A DNA stretch of 64,000 nt from Paenibacillus glacialis (GCF_001637205.1 NZ_LVJH01000070.1:372001-436000), one strand, 5' to 3'; shown: positions 1 through 9,584, counted from the first letter of the stretch. The notes: a model not told the origin generated them from the sequence alone. Made by a program: numbers and translations.

Positions 1-55
1 CGTTAGTAGAGAAGGCGAAGAAAGCTAAAAATACGATTAAGACAACTTTTTTCAT
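1..55 (-). CDS. N-terminus of a secreted or membrane protein (partial)
   Basis: Only the first 18 codons lie in the window. They begin with an ATG at 55-53 behind a strong ribosome site (AGGGAGGTG, reading the minus strand at 70-62). The residues are two lysines followed by an unbroken hydrophobic run, as in a signal peptide or first membrane helix. The rest of the gene lies beyond the left edge, so no function can be assigned. Confidence 0.6.
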   Translation of the reverse strand, partial: MKKVVLIVFLAFFAFSTN

Positions 56-217
56 TGGTTTCACCTCCCTTCTCGGTATGGAGTGATATGTTAGAAAAAA
101 AGTTTATTGTAAATAATTTAAATAAGTAATATTTTAACTATTATATCAATTTAATGATTATATGGATATACACACATTATCAAACTATACTATTATTTCA
201 GATATTGAGCATAAAAA

Positions 218-250
218 AGATGACCCCAAACGCACATATTGGAGTCATCT
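218..250 (-). terminator. Terminator of the aldo/keto reductase gene
   Basis: An inverted repeat (AGATGAC...GTCATCT, extended by CCA/TGG pairing) lies just beyond the reductase stop codon and is followed, on the minus strand, by a run of six T. This is a typical intrinsic terminator. Confidence 0.8.
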
Positions 251-271
251 ACTAAAGTATAGTCTTCTTTA

Positions 272-1117
272 TTAAAAATCGAAATTGTCCGGGTCTGGAC
301 CAACGCGTTGATTCTCATTTAAACTATCAATACGTTCCATATCCTCTTTGGATAACTCGAAATCGAACACATTTGCATTTTCAATGATACGATGTTCTTT
401 CGTAGATTTAGGAATCGTCACAACACCATTCTGTAAATCCCAACGAAGAATGACTTGAGCAGTCGATTTTTGATATTTATCAGCAATCTCTTTTAATACT
501 GAATGATCTAATAATTGACCTTGCATCAACGGAGACCAAGCTTCCAATTGAATCCCTTGCTCCTTGCAAAAGGATAACAGTTCTTTCTGGCTTAGGAGTG
601 GGTGGTATTCCACTTGGTTTACCATCGGTTTAACCACTGCATCTTTCATGACGTCTTCAAGATGATGAATTTGAAAATTGCTGACACCGATAGCTTTTAC
701 TTTTCCCTCTTTGTATAGCGTCTCTAGTGCTCTCCATGCATCCTTATACTTCCCTACAACAGGCCAGTGAATAAGATATAAGTCGAGATACTCTAAACCA
801 AGCTTCTTTAAGCTTGTTTCGTAGGCTGCGATTGTAGCTTCATATCCTAAATCAGCATTCCACACTTTAGATGTTACGAACAATTCTTCTCTAGAAATTC
901 CAGCATCGGCCATGCCCTGACGTATACCCACTCCGACACTCTCTTCATTTCCATAAATCGCTGCGGTATCAATACTGCGATAACCCTCTTTAATAGCGAT
1001 TGACACAGCCTGAACTAACTCAGCACCTTCTTCTACTTTAAATACGCCAATACCAAACCATGGCATGAATACACCGTTGTGCAATGTTGTTGTGTCTTGT
1101 AATGTTGTGCTTATCAT
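272..1117 (-). CDS. Aldo/keto reductase, YvgN/YtbE-like
   Basis: NADPH-dependent cytoplasmic oxidoreductase of the aldo/keto reductase superfamily (bacterial 2,5-diketo-gluconate reductase type), 281 residues, full length. The catalytic tetrad is visible: Asp50 and Tyr55 in the IDTAAIYGNE segment, Lys84 in VTSKVW and His117 in LIHWP. IPKSTKEHR (residues 235-243) is the NADPH-binding signature. Relatives reduce methylglyoxal, glyoxal and other reactive aldehydes, but the true substrate cannot be read from sequence. It runs in the same direction as the MFS gene behind it, and the divergent HxlR regulator suggests a shared response to a toxic electrophile. That link is an inference. Confidence 0.93.
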   Translation of the reverse strand: MISTTLQDTTTLHNGVFMPWFGIGVFKVEEGAELVQAVSIAIKEGYRSIDTAAIYGNEESVGVGIRQGMADAGISREELFVTSKVWNADLGYEATIAAYETSLKKLGLEYLDLYLIHWPVVGKYKDAWRALETLYKEGKVKAIGVSNFQIHHLEDVMKDAVVKPMVNQVEYHPLLSQKELLSFCKEQGIQLEAWSPLMQGQLLDHSVLKEIADKYQKSTAQVILRWDLQNGVVTIPKSTKEHRIIENANVFDFELSKEDMERIDSLNENQRVGPDPDNFDF

Positions 1118-1197
1118 ATTATTTCCTCCGATTAAATGATTTTGTTAACCTATTACCGTGAATATATATTGTCTCTCATTCAAAAGCTGCTAATTCA

Positions 1198-2385
1198 TCA
1201 CTCTTCGTGAAACTTTCTCTCTAGGGATCTACTCCAACCTGTAAGTATCACCGCTACAAAAACCATCACTCCTCCTATCCACGGTGTGTGTATCAGTCCA
1301 ATGGAATCTGTGATTACTCCACCTAGATACGCTCCCAAGGCAATCCCTACATTAAACGCGGCAATATTGATCGCAGATGCCATTTCAATGGCGCTTGGCA
1401 CATAACGTTCGGCTAGAGTAACGACATAGAATTGCAATCCTGGTACGTTCATGAAGGCAAATAGCCCCATCAACATAATCGTAATTAAACCTACTACTTT
1501 AAAAGGTGCCGTAAACGTTAAGGTTATGAGTACAACAGCCTGAATTAGAAACATATAAAATAATGCATTAATGGGGTTTCGATTCGCTAGCTTTCCACCA
1601 ATTGTGTTCCCAATAGCAATAGAGATTCCGTAGACGAGTAAAATAACTGCAACGGTTCCTGACTTAAATCCGGTAACATCTTGAAGTAATGGGGATAAAT
1701 AAGTAAAGACAACGAATGTCCCCCCATATCCTAAAGCTGTAATCACAAATACAAGTAATAACCGTCCATTGGTAACGAGTTTAAGTTGATCACGGAACAA
1801 CATACGAGTTCCTTTACGTAAATCAGATGGAATAAGAATGCTGTTAGCAATTAAGGCAACGATCCCAATAATGACGATAACAACAAAAGCAAATCTCCAA
1901 CTCAATTGCTGACCTATAAAAGTACCAAAAGGGACACCCGTAACCGTCGCTACAGTAAGTCCTGTAAACATGATGGCTATAGCACTAGCCTTACGGTTTG
2001 CAGGTACCAAATCAGCAGCTATCGTCGCACCAATGGCCATAAACACACCGTGTGCTAGTGCTGAAATGACACGAGCACCAAGTAATACCCCCATGCTTGT
2101 AGCACTTGCAGCAATACTATTTCCAATAATAAAAACAACCATAATCCACATTAGTAACGATTTACGAGACATACTAGAAGTCATCGAAGTTAATACGGGC
2201 GCTCCGATTGTTACCCCAAGAGCATACAATGAGACGGTTAACCCTGCAGTCGTGATAGGAACGTGTAGATCTTGAGATATAAGAGGTAATAGCCCCACAC
2301 TAATAAATTCTGTTGTTCCAATCGCAAATGCGCTCACTGCCAATGCCAATAGCGCCAATATACTTCGTTTGTTATCTATATTCAT
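1198..2385 (-). CDS. MFS transporter, DHA1 type drug/sugar exporter
   Basis: Twelve-helix major facilitator protein of about 395 residues, most like the AraJ/YdhP branch: TEF near the end of helix 1, a helix 2-3 loop with SRK, and a proton-antiporter-like helix 5 with TGVPFGT. It probably exports a small toxic compound or metabolite by proton antiport. I place the start at the ATG at 2385 because AAGGAG stands 7-8 bases upstream; a further in-frame ATG at 2451 has no such site and would overlap the regulator's promoter region. It is divergent from the HxlR-family gene at 2523, the usual arrangement for an exporter and its local regulator. Confidence 0.88.
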   Translation of the reverse strand: MNIDNKRSILALLALAVSAFAIGTTEFISVGLLPLISQDLHVPITTAGLTVSLYALGVTIGAPVLTSMTSSMSRKSLLMWIMVVFIIGNSIAASATSMGVLLGARVISALAHGVFMAIGATIAADLVPANRKASAIAIMFTGLTVATVTGVPFGTFIGQQLSWRFAFVVIVIIGIVALIANSILIPSDLRKGTRMLFRDQLKLVTNGRLLLVFVITALGYGGTFVVFTYLSPLLQDVTGFKSGTVAVILLVYGISIAIGNTIGGKLANRNPINALFYMFLIQAVVLITLTFTAPFKVVGLITIMLMGLFAFMNVPGLQFYVVTLAERYVPSAIEMASAINIAAFNVGIALGAYLGGVITDSIGLIHTPWIGGVMVFVAVILTGWSRSLERKFHEE

Positions 2386-2457
2386 TAAAGTACTCCTTAA
2401 TTGTGATATCATTACCGGCCGGTGAATGCTATTATGAATCATATCGTCCAAATAGAG

Positions 2458-2496
2458 AAGTACGTACTTAAAAGTGATATAGGCACTAAAAAGTAC
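2458..2496. promoter_or_regulatory. Candidate HxlR operator in the divergent promoter region
   Basis: A perfect 12-base palindrome AAGTACGTACTT lies at 2458-2469 and its half-site AAGTAC recurs at 2491-2496, between the MFS and HxlR genes. HxlR-family regulators commonly bind GTAC-containing inverted repeats beside the gene they control, so this is the best operator candidate. It is not proven. Confidence 0.5.
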
Positions 2497-2522
2497 CCTT
2501 GGTTGTAATTAGGAGGCTAACA

Positions 2523-2885
2523 ATGGTTCAAAAGAAATACAATATCTCAGTTGAAGCTACACTCGAAGTCATAGGTGGCAAATGGAAATGCGTTATTCTA
2601 TGTCATCTAACTCATGGCAAAAAACGTACCAGTGAATTAAAACGTTTAATGCCTGTCATTACACAAAAAATGCTAACACAGCAACTACGAGAGTTAGAGC
2701 AAGATGGCATTATTAATCGAATTAGCTACAATCAAGTTCCACCCAAAGTATATTATGAGCTAAGTGAATATGGGTGGAGTCTGCAAAATATTCTAAACTC
2801 TCTCTGTGCATGGGGAGATACTCATCTGACTAAAGTCTACGGAGATAAATCCTCTGTATTAGAAGAGAGCATCTTGAACCAGTAG
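2523..2885 (+). CDS. HxlR-family winged-helix transcriptional regulator
   Basis: DNA-binding protein of about 120 residues with the HxlR signature: TLEVIGGKWK near the N-terminus, then the recognition region ITQKMLTQQLRELEQDGII and the wing motif PPKVYYELSEYG. The start is the ATG at 2523, six bases after AGGAGG; an upstream in-frame start at 2499 has no site. Two cysteines sit in the first helix (residues 23 and 27). Some family members such as YodB and HypR sense electrophiles through an N-terminal cysteine, but these residues are at different positions, so redox sensing is only possible. It probably controls the divergent MFS gene. Confidence 0.88.
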   Translation: MVQKKYNISVEATLEVIGGKWKCVILCHLTHGKKRTSELKRLMPVITQKMLTQQLRELEQDGIINRISYNQVPPKVYYELSEYGWSLQNILNSLCAWGDTHLTKVYGDKSSVLEESILNQ

Positions 2886-2896
2886 GGAAAAATGTA

Positions 2897-2956
2897 TTGA
2901 CAGTGGAATGGACCTCGTTCTATGATAATGATTATCCGATATTGATAATCATTATC
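2897..2956 (+). promoter_or_regulatory. efe operon promoter with overlapping Fur boxes
   Basis: A promoter TTGACA-N18-TATGAT (2897-2902, 2921-2926) is followed directly by two overlapping Fur-type inverted repeats. GATAATGATTATC lies at 2924-2936, and the 19-base site at 2938-2956 matches the consensus GATAATGATAATCATTATC at 18 positions. Iron-bound Fur here would block transcription start. Confidence 0.88.
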
Positions 2957-2984
2957 ATTTATAAAAAAACAAGGGGTGTTCTTT

Positions 2985-3863
2985 TTGAATTTACGTTATG
3001 TTGTACCCGCAAGCCTATTGATTTCCTCTATTCTATTTACAGGTTGTGCTAAAAATAATGCAGAGCCTGCGTTGAATAAATCAACCACTTCCGAAACTGT
3101 AGCAACGAATACTAACCCATCCCAATCTACCGCTTCTCCAGATCTACAACCGGCTATTGATCAATATCGTTCATATGTCATTGAACAATGTGATCTGTTC
3201 GTGAAAGAAACCGAGAAATTCACTACTGCTGTAAAAAAAGGTAACCTTGAAGAAGCGAAGGCATTATACGCACCTACCCGCATGTACTACGAACGAATTG
3301 AACCGATTGCTGAAGCCCTTGGGGATTTAGATCCTAATATCGATGCCCGAGATGGCGATGTCGATCCGAGTGAATGGCGTGGATTCCATCACATTGAGAA
3401 AGCACTTTGGGAAGATGGAACAACAAAGGGAGAAGAAGAAGTCGCTGATCAACTTCTCAAGGACGCTCAACTCCTTCGCGCTAAAGTAGAAACAGTGGAT
3501 ATCAATGCAAGCATGCTTGTTACAGGTGCCGTTGAGCTTCTAAACGAGGTATCCTCTTCTAAAGTAACAGGGGAAGAAGAGCGTTATTCCCATACAGATC
3601 TTTATGACTTCGCAGCCAATGTAGAGGGTGCTGCCAAAATATATGAATTATTGAAACCGGAACTACAGAAGAAAGATGCTGACTTGGAAAAGGACATTGG
3701 TGAGCGGTTTGCTTCCTTACAGAAGGAATTGGCACCATTTAAAGTCAACGATGCTTACGTTTCATACGAAGTACTTAAAGAAGACCAAATTCGTAAACTC
3801 AGCCAGACTCTTGATGCTCTAGCAGAACCACTATCCAATATGGGAACCATTTTAGGAGTGTAA
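2985..3863 (+). CDS. efeO: EfeO/EfeM-type iron-binding lipoprotein (M75 imelysin family)
   Basis: Surface lipoprotein of the EfeUOB iron uptake system, thought to hand iron to the EfeU permease. A hydrophobic leader ends in FTGC with the lipidated cysteine at residue 21. The M75 domain follows, with its HxxE metal motif in GFHHIEKALW. There is no N-terminal cupredoxin domain, so it is the short form found in Firmicutes (YwbM). The start is taken as TTG at 2985, spaced correctly from AAGGGG; an in-frame GTG at 2976 overlaps that ribosome site. It is the first gene of a Fur-boxed operon; efeB begins six bases after its stop. Confidence 0.92.
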   Translation: MNLRYVVPASLLISSILFTGCAKNNAEPALNKSTTSETVATNTNPSQSTASPDLQPAIDQYRSYVIEQCDLFVKETEKFTTAVKKGNLEEAKALYAPTRMYYERIEPIAEALGDLDPNIDARDGDVDPSEWRGFHHIEKALWEDGTTKGEEEVADQLLKDAQLLRAKVETVDINASMLVTGAVELLNEVSSSKVTGEEERYSHTDLYDFAANVEGAAKIYELLKPELQKKDADLEKDIGERFASLQKELAPFKVNDAYVSYEVLKEDQIRKLSQTLDALAEPLSNMGTILGV

Positions 3864-3869
3864 ATAACC

Positions 3870-5174
3870 ATGGAACAAGATAAACAGAACGACGTTCAAA
3901 GTAATCTTATGTTGAATAAAAAATTAAGCCGCCGCGATATGCTGCGGCTTGCTGGTGTTGGTGGCGTCGGTCTATTACTTGGCGGTGGTGCTATAGGTAG
4001 CATTCTATCATCTGAGATTAAGACTAAATCTTCCCCCTCAACATCGCTTAATCAAGATCCAGATTCCATCCCTTTCTATGGGGCGCATCAGGCTGGAATC
4101 ATAACTCCGTCACAGAACTTCATCTGTTTTGCTGCTTTTGATGTTATTGCAGATAATGTCAGTGACATCCGTAAGATGTTTCAAAAATGGACTACAGCAT
4201 CAGCATCTATCGCATCAGGATCGCTCATTGGCAACGTGAACGATAATCCTAATCTTCCTCCCTCTGATACAGGTGAAGCTGCAGAGCTTTCACCATCACG
4301 TTGTACAATAACCTTTGGTGTCGGACCTTCTCTATTCGATGCACGATTTGGTCTACAGAATAAACGTCCTCCCTCATTCCAAGAGCTTCCACTCTTCAAG
4401 GCTGACAGTCTAGAGCCGGAATGGTGTGGTGGTGATTTATGCGTTCAGGTATGTGCAGATGATCTCCAAGTAGCCTTCCATGCCATCCGTAACTTGGCCC
4501 GAATTGCTCGAGGAACGGCTGTACTTCGTTGGACACAAGAAGGCTTCCAACGAAGTGCTCAAGCTGATCCCAAATCTGCAACACCTCGAAATCTACTTGG
4601 CTTCAAAGACGGAACTGCTAACCCAGACGCAACGGACAGTACACTGATGAATGAAGTTGTCTGGAGTCAGTCTATCGATGGAACGAGTTGGATGACAGGC
4701 GGATCCTATATGGCTGTGCGTCGAGTTCGTATGCGTATTGAAGTATGGGATCGTAGTACCCTGAGTGATCAAGAGAACACCTTCGGTCGTCATCGTCATA
4801 CTGGTGCTCCACTTGGATCAAAGGATGAGTTCGATACCCTTAAGTTGGATGAAGTTGATTCAAAGGGTCAACCCGTTATTCCTACGAACTCCCATGTAGC
4901 ATTAGCTCATGGTGACGGTAGTATTCAGATGCTCCGTCGTTCCTACTCCTATTCAAGTGGAATGGATCTCAAAACAGGCCAACTGGATGCCGGCTTACTC
5001 TTTATCAGTTTCCAACGAGATTTACAAAAGCAATTCATCCCCATCCAACAACGCTTAGCTAATAATGATTTGTTAAACGAATACGCAGTTCATAAGGGTA
5101 GTGCTGTCTTTGCCTGCTTCCCTGGAACGACAGAAGGCGGATTTATTGGAGAAACCCTATTCGGTCGGATATAG
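3870..5174 (+). CDS. efeB: EfeB, Tat-exported Dyp-type haem peroxidase
   Basis: Haem peroxidase of the DyP family exported folded through the Tat pathway; with EfeO and EfeU it oxidises ferrous iron for uptake, and haem deferrochelation has also been proposed for the family. SRRDML at residues 20-25 followed by a glycine-rich hydrophobic stretch is the Tat signal. The distal-side motif GFKDG is at 244-248, GRHRHTGAPLG at 306-316, and the probable proximal haem ligand is His342 in SHVALA, followed by LRR at 355-357. Length (434) is normal. It lies between efeO and efeU, so all three parts of the system are present. Confidence 0.93.
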   Translation: MEQDKQNDVQSNLMLNKKLSRRDMLRLAGVGGVGLLLGGGAIGSILSSEIKTKSSPSTSLNQDPDSIPFYGAHQAGIITPSQNFICFAAFDVIADNVSDIRKMFQKWTTASASIASGSLIGNVNDNPNLPPSDTGEAAELSPSRCTITFGVGPSLFDARFGLQNKRPPSFQELPLFKADSLEPEWCGGDLCVQVCADDLQVAFHAIRNLARIARGTAVLRWTQEGFQRSAQADPKSATPRNLLGFKDGTANPDATDSTLMNEVVWSQSIDGTSWMTGGSYMAVRRVRMRIEVWDRSTLSDQENTFGRHRHTGAPLGSKDEFDTLKLDEVDSKGQPVIPTNSHVALAHGDGSIQMLRRSYSYSSGMDLKTGQLDAGLLFISFQRDLQKQFIPIQQRLANNDLLNEYAVHKGSAVFACFPGTTEGGFIGETLFGRI

Positions 5175-5234
5175 AATAGGGTTTCCTTACGTCTAGCCCA
5201 CATACATCGAATCACAAATGAAAGGATTGTAGAC

Positions 5235-7028
5235 ATGAGAAAAGGTTTCATCATACGAATCATTACGATCATCATATTGCTAACCACTTGTAACTGGGCT
5301 AATCCTGTTTCTTATGCTTCAGATGATTCCAAGCAAGATCATTTAATGCCCGCTGTCGGTAGTATTCTCGTCGAAGCAGGACATGCAAAGTGGAAGCAAG
5401 CCTCGCTTGATCTGGAAGAGCTTCAATCCTTGTGGAATTCAGTGAAAGCGGCGGAGACCCCTTCAGAAGGAAAAAGTAGTGAATTGGTAGCTAATGTGGA
5501 CACCGCATTAACTGAAGCAACTACTAAGTTAAACGATGGTGGTGGAGAACCAGCGAAACAGGCATTAACAACCCTAGCTAAAGCCGTCGATGCCTATGTC
5601 TCTTCACTTCAGAATGATACACAATCCGTGGACCCTAACAAACTGACAGGTCCTACATCGGCTCAGCTACTGCTTCCTGCAGCTAAAAACTCATTAAATG
5701 CCATCAATGAAAAGGATTGGTCTCAAGCGAAGCAGAACTATCGTCAATTGATTGACGAATGGAGCGAGGTAGAGAACACCATTCGTGCAGACAATAACGT
5801 ATTATACAGCCAACTAGAAACCAAGATTACCCTTGTACGCGTAGCCATTCAAGCTGAACCACCAAGGCAAGAACAAGCTAATCAAGAAATGCAGTCACTT
5901 CTAACTTTACTGACAGACTATGCCCAAGGAAAGACGATCGAATCGGGTTCTAACAGCAGTAACCAGACTTATTCCCTCGAGGAATTACTGAATATTCTTA
6001 AAGAGGCGCGTCAACAGACAGAGAATGGACAGAGCGCCGAAGCTGTTAAACAAATGGAGCAATTCATTACCATATGGCCTACGGTCGAAGGTAAAGTGCA
6101 GATATCATCTTCATCAACCTACACGCGCATTGAGAATGAGACAGCGCTTGTAACAGGACAGCTTTTATCCAATCCTCCAAAGCTTACAGAGGCCATTCAA
6201 ATCATGGACAATATGATTGCTGAGCTTGAACCTATTGTTGGAGAACAAACCTATACTGCTTGGGATGCAGCGCTTATTCTATTACGCGAGGGTCTAGAAG
6301 CTATTCTAGTCTTAGCAGCGTTACTATCCTATTTGAAACGCAGTGATAATACGAAAGGTCGCAAATGGATCTGGACTGGCGCTGTAACTGGATTAGTAGG
6401 TAGTGCCATTCTGGCTCTGATTCTTATCTACACGATCTCTCAAGCCGCTTCTGGGAGTGCACGAGAGCTATTTGAGGGGATTACCGGTCTTGTATCCGTC
6501 GTTATGATGTTAACCATCGGTCATTGGTTGCATAGTAAGTCAAATACAAGTGCTTGGAATAACTATGTAGGTGCTCGTGTGGATAGCGCACTTGCCCGGG
6601 GCAGCCTATGGTCTCTTTTCTCCGTGTCCGCCCTCGCCATTCTGCGAGAAGGTGCAGAGACAACCATATTTTATGTTGGGATGGCACCATCTATTGATCC
6701 CTATCAGCTACTATTAGGTATTGGTATTGCCCTTGTAATCCTGTTTATATTAGGTTATGCAATCATCGCATTGAGTGTACGATTACCGCTACGCGCTTTC
6801 TTCCTTACCGCAACAGTACTTATATACTACCTTGTATTCCGCTTCCTCGGTGAGAGCATTCACTCTCTCCAGATTGCAGGGAAACTATCGGCACACGCTG
6901 TCGAACAATTGCCTTCCATCGCTTGGCTTGGTATGTATCCCACATGGGAAACATTTATACCACAGATTGTGGCACTCATATTTATAGGTTGGCAACTCGT
7001 AAGACAAGAACTTATTAAACGTAAATAA
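5235..7028 (+). CDS. efeU: EfeU/FTR1-family iron permease with long extracytoplasmic domain
   Basis: Membrane permease of the FTR1 family that moves oxidised iron into the cell. It begins with a signal peptide, then a helical extracytoplasmic domain of about 300 residues, then seven or so membrane helices. The two iron-conducting REXXE motifs are present, REGLE at 351-355 and REGAE at 471-475. At 597 residues it is roughly twice the length of E. coli EfeU because of the N-terminal helical domain. Gene order here is O-B-U, whereas in B. subtilis the permease gene comes first. Confidence 0.93.
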   Translation: MRKGFIIRIITIIILLTTCNWANPVSYASDDSKQDHLMPAVGSILVEAGHAKWKQASLDLEELQSLWNSVKAAETPSEGKSSELVANVDTALTEATTKLNDGGGEPAKQALTTLAKAVDAYVSSLQNDTQSVDPNKLTGPTSAQLLLPAAKNSLNAINEKDWSQAKQNYRQLIDEWSEVENTIRADNNVLYSQLETKITLVRVAIQAEPPRQEQANQEMQSLLTLLTDYAQGKTIESGSNSSNQTYSLEELLNILKEARQQTENGQSAEAVKQMEQFITIWPTVEGKVQISSSSTYTRIENETALVTGQLLSNPPKLTEAIQIMDNMIAELEPIVGEQTYTAWDAALILLREGLEAILVLAALLSYLKRSDNTKGRKWIWTGAVTGLVGSAILALILIYTISQAASGSARELFEGITGLVSVVMMLTIGHWLHSKSNTSAWNNYVGARVDSALARGSLWSLFSVSALAILREGAETTIFYVGMAPSIDPYQLLLGIGIALVILFILGYAIIALSVRLPLRAFFLTATVLIYYLVFRFLGESIHSLQIAGKLSAHAVEQLPSIAWLGMYPTWETFIPQIVALIFIGWQLVRQELIKRK

Positions 7029-7056
7029 TGTTGATATTTATCTAACAAAAAGAAAC

Positions 7057-7095
7057 GCAAAAGAGCAGGAAACATAATGTTTCCTGCTCTTTTGC
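7057..7095. terminator. Bidirectional terminator between efeU and the PH-domain gene
   Basis: A perfect 17-base inverted repeat with a five-base loop lies between two convergent genes, with A-rich and T-rich flanks inside its arms. It can stop transcription from both sides. Confidence 0.88.
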
Positions 7096-7110
7096 TCTTT
7101 ATGACGACAT

Positions 7111-7488
7111 CTATCTTAAAATATACTGCGACAGAACGCTTTGTACCTCATAAATGCTAACATTCTTGTTAAATGTCTTTACAATAGGAACCGTGCTACT
7201 TGAAATATAAATTTTGAGTTCCGCATCAAGATCGAAATGCCCGGCTGTCTCAACTGAATAATGCGAAATACTCTTGTAGGGTATCGAGTGATACTCCAAC
7301 TTCTTCCCTGTTATCCCTTGCTTATCGATCAGGATCAGTCTCTTGTCGGTGAATATGAACATATCTCTAACCAACTTATAAGCTCTCTCAATCTTCTCTT
7401 GTGGTGCCAATATTTGAGCATATTCCTTCTGTACCGCGGATAAATCAACTTGAGTAGCATTCCCCATAAGACCATCTAAGAAACCCAT
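7111..7488 (-). CDS. Bacterial PH-domain protein (PF08000-like, YvbH type)
   Basis: Small soluble protein of 125 residues that matches the bacterial pleckstrin-homology family. A short N-terminal helix MGFLDGLMGN precedes a beta-rich domain with FTDKRLILIDKQG and YKSISHYSVE, the two most conserved parts of the family. Relatives have no known enzymatic role and probably mediate oligomerisation or membrane association. It has a good ribosome site (GAGGGGG) and is a single gene transcribed toward the shared terminator. Confidence 0.82.
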   Translation of the reverse strand: MGFLDGLMGNATQVDLSAVQKEYAQILAPQEKIERAYKLVRDMFIFTDKRLILIDKQGITGKKLEYHSIPYKSISHYSVETAGHFDLDAELKIYISSSTVPIVKTFNKNVSIYEVQSVLSQYILR

Positions 7489-7547
7489 ATCCGTTCCCCC
7501 TCAATTATATTTCAATTGCCACAACAACCCCTCCACATTCCATCTTA

Positions 7548-9584
7548 TTACAAATCATCTTCATCTAACATACCTGCTTCTAAATAGTTAATAAATTGAC
7601 GCAATTGATTAGCTGCCCCACGCGAAATTTCACCTGATTCGAACATCTCTTGAACTTCGTCTCTTTCAATCTGAATCGCTTTAAATTGGAGTTCAACCCT
7701 ATGCTTCTGGAACTCTTCATCTTCCTTTAATTGCTTAGATTCTCTACTGCTTAATCTTTCAATCGTACGATTATATTGTGAAATGACACGTAACGATGCG
7801 TCTCTATTGGCTTCATTCATACGATTATGAATGGCTGAGATTGCAGCCTTAGCCGTTAGAATACTCACTTCTTTTAATGACTCTGTAGGGTCTTGTGAAT
7901 TCGTTACTTTCGTTTTCTCTGAATGTACCATATTCAGAATGAGTCGTCTAATTCTAAACATAGATACTAACAGACGCATTTTTAATCGTTGAGATAATAG
8001 AACCTCCATCTGATTAATGATCTCTTGGAATCGGTCTGCCACCTCTTGCGTGACTTCTTTTTTGGCTAACAACCTTTCCATCTCATCGCGTTCAGCTTGT
8101 ATCCCAACAAGTCGAACATCAAAGACCAATTGACGGGATTTAGAATCCATATTCTGAAGAGCTTCCTGCCCCATCAGTTGTCCTATCTTTTTCTTGTAAT
8201 CCGAAATGACTGATAAAGCCGCTGCTTCATTATCTTCGTTAATTTCTCCTCTAATCCCTTGAATCGCTGCCTTCAGAACTTTTATTTTGGAAGCTTGTTG
8301 AAGAACGTCTGGATCTTCTTCCTCTGCAACCTTTTCGCTTCTAGAAAGTAGTGGTAACGTGATACTTGCAATAATTAAGGTTAACAAAATTACGCCCGCA
8401 GCTATAAATATAATTAAATCTCGCTCTGGAAATGGGCTTCCATCCTGAAGTACAAGTGGGATAGAAAAAGCCCCTGCCAGGGTCACCGCGCCACGAACCC
8501 CCGAAAGGGCTGTTAATACCGCAGCTAGAAATGTAGGTTTCTCCATTTCCTCTCTTTTAGTAACTGCCCACGATCCTCTTGAGTACACATATACCCATAC
8601 AAAACGTAGAAGGATTAAGGCCACTGTTAGGATGAGGATATATCCAATCACCAGAAAATTATTAAATGATCTATTCTCAAAAATAACACTTGTGACATCT
8701 GGAATTTGTAATCCTAGAATAACAAACACTAATCCATTCAAGATGTATAGAACAATTGACCACGTGCTCTCCGATACGATTCGCAGCTTCAAATTGGACG
8801 AGGACTCTGTGCGGTCTCTCTCAATGGCATGTACAACGCCCCCAGCCACTACAGCTAAGATTCCTGACAACCCAAGCTCCTCTGCAATCAAATAAATTAT
8901 AAATGGTGTTAACAGCTGGATTAACATATGCATCGTAATGTCTTCCATACCATGGCGGCGCAGAAATACTCTAAACCAAATAATAAACAGTGACACAATA
9001 GCTCCAACGACAAGTCCGCCCACAGCAATGACAAAAAAGCTAAGTGTAGCATTTCCAAGTGAGAATACACCTGTCACCATGGCTGCCACTGCAAATTTAA
9101 AAGCAACTAAACCCGATGCATCATTTATCAAGGCTTCGCCTTCGAGTAGGTGCATTATTTTCTTAGGAAGATTAGCTCGGCCTGCCATAGCTCCAACTGC
9201 TACAGCATCTGTCGGTGAGAGAATGGCTGCCAGAGCAAACGCTGCTGGTAAGGGGATAGATGGAATCATCCAGTGGATCATATAACCAACCACGAGAACC
9301 GTAGCAAATACGAGCCCCAAAGCAAGCATCAGAATAGGTGCTCGTAAATTCCACAACTCATGCCTTGGTGTTCTTTTACCATCATTAAATAATAGAGGTG
9401 CTATGAACAAAACAAGAAACAACTCGGAGTTTAAAGTCATGTGAATGCCTGGGGGTAAGACGACAACTGCTATTCCCAAACCGATTTGAAATAAGGGAAC
9501 AGGAATAAACGGAACGAAACGATTTAATATATTAGATATGCCAATAATGGCAAGTAACACTAATATAACTAGAAAAATCTCCAT
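7548..9584 (-). CDS. CPA1-family Na+(K+)/H+ antiporter
   Basis: Inner-membrane monovalent cation/proton antiporter of about 678 residues. The first 420 residues form around 12 membrane helices with family motifs LSPTDAVAVGAM (helix 5 region) and EGEALINDASGLVAF, whose NDASG aspartate carries the ions. The C-terminal 250 residues are a charged cytoplasmic region made of two similar helical repeats (KAAIQGIRGEINEDNE and KAAISAIHNRMNEANR), which probably regulates transport. The ATG at 9584 is favoured, 11 bases from AGGAG; in-frame GTG/TTG codons just upstream overlap the ribosome site. It resembles B. subtilis NhaK/YvgP. Confidence 0.9.
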   Translation of the reverse strand: MEIFLVILVLLAIIGISNILNRFVPFIPVPLFQIGLGIAVVVLPPGIHMTLNSELFLVLFIAPLLFNDGKRTPRHELWNLRAPILMLALGLVFATVLVVGYMIHWMIPSIPLPAAFALAAILSPTDAVAVGAMAGRANLPKKIMHLLEGEALINDASGLVAFKFAVAAMVTGVFSLGNATLSFFVIAVGGLVVGAIVSLFIIWFRVFLRRHGMEDITMHMLIQLLTPFIIYLIAEELGLSGILAVVAGGVVHAIERDRTESSSNLKLRIVSESTWSIVLYILNGLVFVILGLQIPDVTSVIFENRSFNNFLVIGYILILTVALILLRFVWVYVYSRGSWAVTKREEMEKPTFLAAVLTALSGVRGAVTLAGAFSIPLVLQDGSPFPERDLIIFIAAGVILLTLIIASITLPLLSRSEKVAEEEDPDVLQQASKIKVLKAAIQGIRGEINEDNEAAALSVISDYKKKIGQLMGQEALQNMDSKSRQLVFDVRLVGIQAERDEMERLLAKKEVTQEVADRFQEIINQMEVLLSQRLKMRLLVSMFRIRRLILNMVHSEKTKVTNSQDPTESLKEVSILTAKAAISAIHNRMNEANRDASLRVISQYNRTIERLSSRESKQLKEDEEFQKHRVELQFKAIQIERDEVQEMFESGEISRGAANQLRQFINYLEAGMLDEDDL

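Noticed and set aside
1970..2275. Plus-strand 101-codon open frame within the MFS gene
   Set aside because: It is antisense to a well-supported membrane protein, has no ribosome site, and no domain resemblance.
4181..4799. Minus-strand open frames within efeB
   Set aside because: They shadow the Dyp peroxidase gene, whose motifs are complete in the plus-strand frame.
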